Program-made: the position numbers and the translations under genes | Shown here: one piece after another, positions 1 to 5,502 of the stretch | How the letters are laid out: every line of letters begins with the position of its first letter | Numbering within the stretch: the first letter of the stretch is position 1 | The notes under the pieces: generated by a model | Database searches by the model: none | The model's input: only the letters and a program-made list of their open reading frames with translations | Told to the model about the DNA's origin: nothing | From: an uncultured Clostridia bacterium | Lineage (GTDB): Bacteria > Bacillota_A > Clostridia > Christensenellales > Aristaeellaceae | NCBI GenBank assembly: GCA_945871545.1 | Contig: CAMBWJ010000147.1 | Coordinates: 1-5,502, forward strand | Direction of reading: 5' to 3' | DNA length: 5,502 nucleotides

Positions 1-22
1 CACCCGGTCCGTCTTCTTATGT

Positions 23-55
23 ATTCCAATCCCCGCGCCCGGTGTGGGGTGCGCG
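23..55 (-). repeat. Degenerate leader-distal CRISPR repeat
   Basis: This copy aligns without gaps to the consensus repeat with 7 mismatches in 33 (at 26, 33, 37, 41, 50, 54 and 55). Two changes fall in the stem (37/50 and 41), so the RNA hairpin should be weakened. Degenerate last repeats are common at the leader-distal end, because only leader-proximal repeats are copied during acquisition. This supports the leftward orientation. The 22 bases to its left show no repeat, but the window ends too soon to prove that the array stops here. Confidence 0.85.
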
Positions 56-656
56 CGTCGTTTGTTAATACTTGGGCGTTTTGGTGTTATTTCAATCCAC
101 GCTCCCCGTGTGGGGAGCGACCGATTCCCATCATGATTTCTGCAAACGCAGAATTATTTCAATCCACGCTCCCCGTGTGGGGAGCGACATCGCCAGGACA
201 TCAACCGGCAAATCCGGGAGCTATTTCAATCCACGCTCCCCGTGTGGGGAGCGACGCGGTCGGAACGAAGTATTTGAGGTGGGACGGAAATTTCAATCCA
301 CGCTCCCCGTGTGGGGAGCGACCAGCGCGGCGGCTTCGGATCGCGACAGGCAAATGATTTCAATCCACGCTCCCCGTGTGGGGAGCGACTGAAGCGCGCC
401 TGCTCCGCACCGCTGAGCTTCAGATTTCAATCCACGCTCCCCGTGTGGGGAGCGACGCAGCAGAGGGGGTTAGTTACTGATGGCGTACAATTTCAATCCA
501 CGCTCCCCGTGTGGGGAGCGACGTCGCGGCGAACACGGATAAACTGGATCATGATAAATTTCAATCCACGCTCCCCGTGTGGGGAGCGACCAAAGTATAG
601 TTCAAATATTTGCCGCCAAAAATATTTCAATCCACGCTCCCCGTGTGGGGAGCGAC
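23..656 (-). CRISPR. Type I-C CRISPR array, nine identical repeats plus one degenerate repeat
   Basis: Nine identical 33-bp repeats lie at 89-121, 156-188, 223-255, 290-322, 357-389, 424-456, 490-522, 558-590 and 624-656; a diverged copy lies at 23-55. The nine spacers are 33, 34, 34, 34, 34, 34, 33, 35 and 33 bp from left to right, and all differ. On the minus strand the repeat starts GTCGCTCCCC and ends GGATTGAAAT, the usual type I-C form. It contains a perfect 8-bp stem (CGCTCCCC / GGGGAGCG) around an ACAC loop, the structure Cas5c cuts to leave a 5' handle of about 11 nt. Orientation, the degenerate repeat at the left end and the cas2-side leader all agree that transcription is leftward and the newest spacer is 591-623. 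Spacer GC varies widely (about 30% at 591-623, about 68% at 323-356), suggesting different sources. No spacer obviously matches elsewhere in the window. Confidence 0.99.
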
Positions 657-657
657 A

Positions 658-691
658 GCAGAAATGCACAAAATCAACCATGCATTTCTGC
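658..691. repeat. Perfect 11-bp inverted repeat abutting the first CRISPR repeat
   Basis: GCAGAAATGCA (658-668) and TGCATTTCTGC (681-691) are exact reverse complements separated by 12 bases. Only base 657 separates the element from the first repeat. There is no T-tract on either side, so it does not look like an intrinsic terminator. It could be a protein-binding dyad for spacer integration, or a hairpin at the 5' end of the pre-crRNA. Confidence 0.85.
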
Positions 692-703
692 AAAGGTTTT
701 CCA

Positions 704-732
704 ATTTTAGGGATATGCGCGGGAGGTTTCAT
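704..732 (-). promoter_or_regulatory. Candidate sigma-70-type promoter for the pre-crRNA
   Basis: Reading leftward, ATGAAA (727-732) matches 4 of 6 positions of the -35 consensus and TAAAAT (704-709) matches 5 of 6 of the -10. They are separated by the optimal 17 bases (710-726). Transcription would start near 697, about 40 nt before the first repeat, so the whole inverted repeat at 658-691 would be the first thing transcribed. This comes from visual matching only. Confidence 0.45.
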
Positions 733-750
733 CCGCATGCGGGGCGCGAC
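726..750 (-). repeat. Shortened CRISPR-repeat-like element in the leader
   Basis: On the minus strand the element begins GTCGCGCCCC, matching the repeat's first ten bases at nine positions. It ends GCGGATGAAAC, matching the repeat's last dozen bases apart from one missing base and two changes. The middle is about seven bases shorter, giving 25 bp instead of 33. The centre is a perfect 10-bp palindrome, CCGCATGCGG (733-742). Its 3' end overlaps the candidate -35 box. It may be a decayed repeat or a regulatory site; chance resemblance is not excluded. Confidence 0.4.
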
Positions 751-786
751 AGCATCATCTGCCTCATTTTCCCTGCCCCAAACAGG

Positions 787-827
787 TGCGAACCTGACGG
801 GAAAACCATGTGCGCCCGGGGTTCGCA
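787..827. repeat. 8-bp inverted repeat just downstream of cas2
   Basis: TGCGAACC (787-794) and GGTTCGCA (820-827) are exact reverse complements separated by 25 bases, ending two bases from the cas2 stop codon. The left arm also forms a competing local hairpin, CAGGT (783-787) with ACCTG (792-796). No T-tract follows in the leftward direction, so termination is not supported. It may be chance or a folded 3' end of the cas mRNA. Confidence 0.4.
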
Positions 828-828
828 G

Positions 829-1119
829 CTAGATGATTATGGGTTCTTCGGGTCGATAGCTGGCCTTGCAGCCGAAGTGTTCGATTTTCTTCTCATATTG
901 CTTGCCGAGGTAATAGAATCGCAGGCTATCCTTCTCCGCGTCCATTATGGAGCAGAGCTTCGCCTGGAGCATCCGGCACTGCGCTGCATCCAGCAGACAT
1001 TCAAATACGGAATTCTGCACCCGCTGGCCATAGTTGACGCATTCCTTTGCAATCCTGCGCAAGCGCTTGCGACCGGCGGCATCCTCCGTGTTTACGTCGT
1101 AGGTAATGAGCACCAGCAT
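829..1119 (-). CDS. cas2: CRISPR-associated endonuclease Cas2
   Basis: This 96-aa protein is the Cas2 subunit of the Cas1-Cas2 integrase, which holds the prespacer and inserts it at the leader-repeat junction. The N-terminus MLVLITYDVNTED is the first strand of the Cas2 ferredoxin-like fold, with the conserved aspartate at residue 8. YGQRVQNSVFEC (30-41) and DSLRFYYLG (64-72) are typical of the type I-C family, as is the length. The frame is open 11 codons further upstream, but ATG at 1119 is preferred: it opens directly on the conserved strand, GGAAG (1127-1131) sits 7 bases before it, and the gene then begins 4 bases after the cas1 stop. It ends in TAG and is the last gene before the leader. 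No defect is visible. Confidence 0.97.
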   Translation of the reverse strand: MLVLITYDVNTEDAAGRKRLRRIAKECVNYGQRVQNSVFECLLDAAQCRMLQAKLCSIMDAEKDSLRFYYLGKQYEKKIEHFGCKASYRPEEPIII

Positions 1120-1123
1120 TGAA

Positions 1124-2155
1124 TCACTTCCATAAAAATGGTGGGTAGGCATCCGGATCGCCGCGGAGATGGCGCGCCAGCAGCAGCGCCTGGACGTAGG
1201 GGATCATGCCCCATGCCAGCTTTTCTCCCAGATAGGGATGCGTCAGGGTCTCGCGCTTCTTTTCCTGCCAGGTCTTCAGGAAGCTGCGTCGCCCATCGTC
1301 CGTCAGCAGGACAGCGCCGCTGCTCTGCGTCTGAAAATCCTCCGGCCGGAGCATGCGATTGTTGATGACGGTCAGCACAAAGCGATCCGCCATGCATGGC
1401 CGCAGCTCCTCCATCAGGTCCAGCGCCAGGGAAGCCCGGCCCGGGCGATCCGTGTGGAGAAAGCCCACGTAGGCGTCCAGGCCGACGGCTTCCAGCGCGG
1501 AGGCGCAGTCGTGGCTCAGCAGGCTGTAAGCAAAGGACAGCATGGCGTTGACCCGGTCCAGGGCTGGCCGACGGCTGCGGCCATGAAAGAAGAAGGCTTC
1601 CTTCCGGTTCAGGATCATTTCATCGAACACGCCGAAATATGCGGCTGCGCCCACGCCCTCCAGACCCCGCAGCGCATCGTTTTCCGTTGCCTCCGCCACC
1701 TGCCGCAGCAGGCCATGCAGCTCCTGGCTGGCGCGACTCAGCGCTTCCACATCCACCCGCATGCCATGATCCCTGCGGGTTCGCTCGATGCTCCAGCGGG
1801 CATTGTGCAGTTTGCCGAAAATCATGTTCCGGGCGATCCGGCAGCTTTCCTCCGGATTGTCCGCGACCCGATACTGCTTTCGGCGCAGCAGCACGTTTCC
1901 GCTGTTTTCTCCGCTGATCCGGGCAAGAAAGCGGCCTCTGGGGCTGCAGAAGGCCAGGCCGATGCCCTTTTCAGCACATGCGCCCATCAGGGCCGGGGAT
2001 GCGCCGGAGTAGGAGAAGCTGACGATGCTCTGCAGCGTGTGCAGGGGATAGCGGGCGACGGCCTGCCTGTCCCGGTTGGCGACCACATTCTCGCCATCCA
2101 GCGAGAGGTAGACGTCCTCCGAGGTCACAAACAGGGTGTTGAGCAGCTGCTTCAT
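1124..2155 (-). CDS. cas1: CRISPR-associated integrase Cas1 (type I-C)
   Basis: This 343-aa protein is the catalytic subunit of spacer acquisition; it joins prespacer ends to the leader-proximal repeat with Cas2. It has an N-terminal beta domain (about 1-90) and a C-terminal helical domain holding the metal site. E166 lies in LEGVGAAAYFG, H234 in FLHTDRPGR, and D246 and E249 in LALDLMEELRP, so the expected Glu-His-acidic set is complete. The start is ATG at 2155 (MKQLLNTLFV), preceded by GGAGGAG (2161-2167) at 5 bases. The frame runs 23 codons further upstream, but only into cas4. The start overlaps the cas4 stop as ATGA, indicating coupled translation, and the SD is built from the last cas4 codons. 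Length and sequence fit type I-C Cas1, and nothing appears broken. Confidence 0.97.
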   Translation of the reverse strand: MKQLLNTLFVTSEDVYLSLDGENVVANRDRQAVARYPLHTLQSIVSFSYSGASPALMGACAEKGIGLAFCSPRGRFLARISGENSGNVLLRRKQYRVADNPEESCRIARNMIFGKLHNARWSIERTRRDHGMRVDVEALSRASQELHGLLRQVAEATENDALRGLEGVGAAAYFGVFDEMILNRKEAFFFHGRSRRPALDRVNAMLSFAYSLLSHDCASALEAVGLDAYVGFLHTDRPGRASLALDLMEELRPCMADRFVLTVINNRMLRPEDFQTQSSGAVLLTDDGRRSFLKTWQEKKRETLTHPYLGEKLAWGMIPYVQALLLARHLRGDPDAYPPFLWK

Positions 2156-2814
2156 GCTTTCTCCTCCATGGCATCCTTCAGATAGGCCGCGACGGAGCGG
2201 GTTTTCATCAGTTTGGGCAGGCACAGCTCCTTGAGAGAGCAGGCATTGCAGTGCTTGCCCGGCTTCACTCTGGGCGTGTGGCCGCGCTTAAACAGCTCGT
2301 GCATCTCCTCCAGCATCCGGCGAACCTCGCCGCGCAGTTCCTCAGTAAAGGGAACCGTAACTCTGCGCCGGATCTCGCCGTAGTAGAGCGAGCCCTCGGG
2401 AATCCGGCAGCACAGCATCTCCTCCAGGCACAGGGCCTGGCCGCAGAGCTGAAGCGCGTCCCCGGTGTCCTCGCGGGGACTGCCCCGCTTGTATTCCACG
2501 GGGCAGGGCTGCCAGAGGCCGCCCTTCCCACGAAGGGGAATGCCCGTGTTGCCTCGGTGGTATTCCAGCACGTCGCACTGGCCGGAAACGCCCAGTGTTG
2601 GAGAAAAGACGCTGACGCTGCGGGTGACGTACAGCTCGCCGCGGCTCTCCTGAAAGCCGGCGTCGTGAGCATTGCGATGCATCAATGCGCCGTTCACCGT
2701 GCGGAAATTCTCCGCCCACTGCTGCTCGATGTGAATCAGCGCCCACTGGCGGCGGCAGAAGCGGAAGTGCTGCAGCCCGGACAACAGGAGGAACGATTCT
2801 TCGGAATAATTCAT
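2152..2814 (-). CDS. cas4: CRISPR-associated exonuclease Cas4 (RecB-like, Fe-S)
   Basis: This 220-aa Cas4 trims prespacers and checks the PAM before Cas1-Cas2 integration. Numbered from ATG at 2814, four cysteines expected to bind a 4Fe-4S cluster are C20 (FRFCRRQW) and C189, C192 and C198 (KHCNACSLKELC). The RecB-type nuclease residues are H46 (LMHRNAH), D81 (GQCDVLEY), and E107 and K109 (VEYKRG), followed by a Q-rich helix (DALQLCGQAL). All key residues are present. ATG at 2814 overlaps the cas7c stop by one base (TGATG); a GTG one codon upstream (2817) could also serve, giving 221 aa. No clear SD is visible, so initiation probably depends on ribosomes finishing cas7c. Cas4 next to cas1 is standard for type I-C. 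Confidence 0.96.
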   Translation of the reverse strand: MNYSEESFLLLSGLQHFRFCRRQWALIHIEQQWAENFRTVNGALMHRNAHDAGFQESRGELYVTRSVSVFSPTLGVSGQCDVLEYHRGNTGIPLRGKGGLWQPCPVEYKRGSPREDTGDALQLCGQALCLEEMLCCRIPEGSLYYGEIRRRVTVPFTEELRGEVRRMLEEMHELFKRGHTPRVKPGKHCNACSLKELCLPKLMKTRSVAAYLKDAMEEKA

Positions 2815-3698
2815 CACATCCGGATGCAGGTCACGCCGTCGGGGAGGCGGGCCTCATCCACGGTCACCGCGTAGTCGGCGTAGGATCTGGCTGCGCTCAC
2901 GCCATCCTTCCGGCACGCCTTGACCAGATCGAACAGCCTGTGCGCGGGAGCGTTGCCCAGCTCGGAGTCGTGCCGGAACACGATCAGCTCCCGCACCGCC
3001 ATGTTGCCCCGGGCTGCGGAGTGGTCGTACTCGAACATGTTCAGGATGGCCTGCCACAGCAGTTCCAGATCGGCTTCGGAAAAGCCGGTGGTCTTGCGGG
3101 CGAGGTTGGCAGAGATGTAGCCCTCCACACGGTACAAAGCGTAGGGGACGATGTACTTCCGGCCCATCTCGGTGCCCTTGTTCTCCGCATCGGCCTCGGT
3201 GGTGATGGCCACGCGGGTGATGGTCACCTCCTGGGGCACGATGGGATCCACACTGCGGGCAAAGCCCAGCTGGACGGGACCGCGCACCTGACCGCAGTTC
3301 AGCGCACCCTTGACGAAGGTGGTCATGACTGCGCCGAAGGTGCGGATGTCGTAGAAATTGGAGCACATGAAGTCGCGCAGAAGCGCATCCAGATTCGCGT
3401 CCTTCTTCTTGGCCTCCTTCAGCTTGGCGGGGTCCACATTGAAGTGGGCGCAGGCCTCCGCGTCGCTGCGGTTCAGCGGAACGCCATCCTTCACATAGAT
3501 GCGGTAGCCGGGTTCGTCCTCCCTGACGGTCTCCACGTAATTGCGAATCTTCCGCTTCAGGCACACGTCAGTCACCAGGCCATGGCCGGTCTCCGGGTCG
3601 ATCCGGGGCATGTTGCCCGCGTCGGGATCACCGTTGGGATTGCCGTTCTCCACGTCGAACAGGATGACGAATTCGTAACGATTCTTGATGGCGCTCAT
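2814..3698 (-). CDS. cas7c: Cascade backbone subunit Cas7c (Csd2)
   Basis: This 294-aa protein is Cas7 of type I-C, which polymerises along the crRNA spacer to form the Cascade backbone. The family signature is near the N-terminus: YEFVILFDVENGNPNGDPD (8-26), then LVTDVCLKRKIRNY (41-54), in the RRM-like fold used to hold crRNA. Length matches the usual 285-300 aa. The start ATG at 3698 has a strong SD, AGGAGGA (3708-3714), nine bases upstream. Good independent initiation fits the need for several Cas7 copies per complex. The start overlaps the cas8c stop by four bases (ATGA). The frame is intact throughout. Confidence 0.96.
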   Translation of the reverse strand: MSAIKNRYEFVILFDVENGNPNGDPDAGNMPRIDPETGHGLVTDVCLKRKIRNYVETVREDEPGYRIYVKDGVPLNRSDAEACAHFNVDPAKLKEAKKKDANLDALLRDFMCSNFYDIRTFGAVMTTFVKGALNCGQVRGPVQLGFARSVDPIVPQEVTITRVAITTEADAENKGTEMGRKYIVPYALYRVEGYISANLARKTTGFSEADLELLWQAILNMFEYDHSAARGNMAVRELIVFRHDSELGNAPAHRLFDLVKACRKDGVSAARSYADYAVTVDEARLPDGVTCIRM

Positions 3699-3995
3699 TC
3701 TTCAGTCTCCTCCTTTTTGTTGTAGCGGGCTTGCTTCTGATGGTAGTAGCCAAGGTTGAAGGAACCCTGTTCCGGCAGGGTCAGACGCACGGGGTAGGCT
3801 TCCCCGAAAAAGTCCTTGAGCTGTGCAATCTGCTGGTCAAAGTACACGCGCAGCTTGGGATTCAGCTTCCGCAGATGCTTCGGGCAGAGATTGTCGAGGA
3901 TCGGAAAGATGGTGGCGGGGATGGAAGCCGCCGAATTGAAGTATTTGTCCTTGATGGTCGCGTTGATCCCCGGATTGGCCTTCTCCTGCACGGCC

Positions 3996-5502
<1,507 letters not shown>

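Larger units (their letters stand above)
657..828 (-). promoter_or_regulatory. CRISPR leader between cas2 and the array
   Basis: This 172-bp non-coding stretch lies between the cas2 stop and the first repeat, on the side opposite the degenerate repeat, which identifies it as the leader. The array-proximal third is AT-rich compared with the surrounding genes. It holds three structures annotated separately: an 11-bp inverted repeat at 658-691, a candidate promoter at 704-732 and a shortened repeat-like element at 726-750. A further 8-bp inverted repeat (787-794 with 820-827) lies just after the cas2 stop. Leaders normally carry the pre-crRNA promoter and the sites that direct Cas1-Cas2 to the first repeat. 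No convincing Rho-independent terminator separates cas2 from the array, so read-through from the cas operon is possible. Confidence 0.85.

Noticed and set aside
658..691. Rho-independent terminator between cas2 and the array
   Set aside because: The stem is perfect but has a 12-base loop and no T-tract on either side; leftward it runs straight into the GC-rich first repeat.
783..800. tRNA T-arm-like motif (GGTTCG on the minus strand)
   Set aside because: The loop is too short for a T-loop, and no acceptor, D or anticodon arm can be built around it.
19..832. Open frames with repeated Arg-Gly-Ser-Pro-like peptides across the array on both strands
   Set aside because: They are the CRISPR repeats translated, with spacers as the variable parts; they are not proteins or tandem-repeat proteins.
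1169..2185. Long plus-strand open frame opposite cas1
   Set aside because: It is a GC-rich antisense shadow of cas1. The minus-strand frame encodes a complete Cas1 with catalytic residues, and the plus-strand product resembles nothing and has no convincing start context.
2685..3725. Long plus-strand open frame opposite cas7c and the start of cas4
   Set aside because: It runs antisense across two recognised genes, is rich in Gly, Val and His as expected from the complement of GC-rich codons, and has no family features.

Overview
The window holds most of a type I-C CRISPR-Cas locus, and everything recognisable in it reads on the minus strand. In transcription order (right to left) it contains the 3' end of cas5c, a disrupted cas8c with a likely nested cas11c, cas7c, cas4, cas1, cas2, a leader of about 170 bp, and a CRISPR array with nine identical 33-bp repeats plus one degenerate leader-distal repeat. 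cas3 would be expected upstream of cas5c, beyond position 5502. High GC, strong AGGAGG-type ribosome binding sites and the style of the Cas proteins suggest a GC-rich Clostridia-type Firmicute, probably a gut or anaerobic lineage. That is an inference from recognition, not a search result.

Layout: 1-22 is array flank with nothing recognisable. 23-656 is the array, with spacers of 33-35 bp. 657-828 is the leader, carrying a perfect 11-bp inverted repeat one base from the first repeat, a candidate promoter, and a shortened repeat-like element. 829-1119 is cas2, 1124-2155 cas1, 2152-2814 cas4, 2814-3698 cas7c, 3695-5342 cas8c (broken) and 5339-5502 the cas5c C-terminus. Genes are packed with 1-4-base stop/start overlaps (cas5/cas8, cas8/cas7, cas7/cas4, cas4/cas1) or a 4-base gap (cas1/cas2), so this is one translationally coupled operon.

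How it works together: Cas1, Cas2 and Cas4 capture and trim prespacers and insert them next to the leader. Cas5c cuts the pre-crRNA at the repeat hairpin. Cas5c, Cas7c, Cas8c and Cas11c form the Cascade surveillance complex, and Cas3 (outside the window) degrades the target. The adaptation genes look intact. cas8c does not: its two halves lie in different frames that meet near 4470-4490, and the joined protein looks shorter than usual, so interference is probably impaired unless this is a sequence error. The small subunit Cas11c should survive, because it has its own internal ribosome binding site downstream of the break.

I found no previously undescribed system. The points most worth a second look are the cas8c lesion, the internal Cas11c start, and the two structured elements in the leader.
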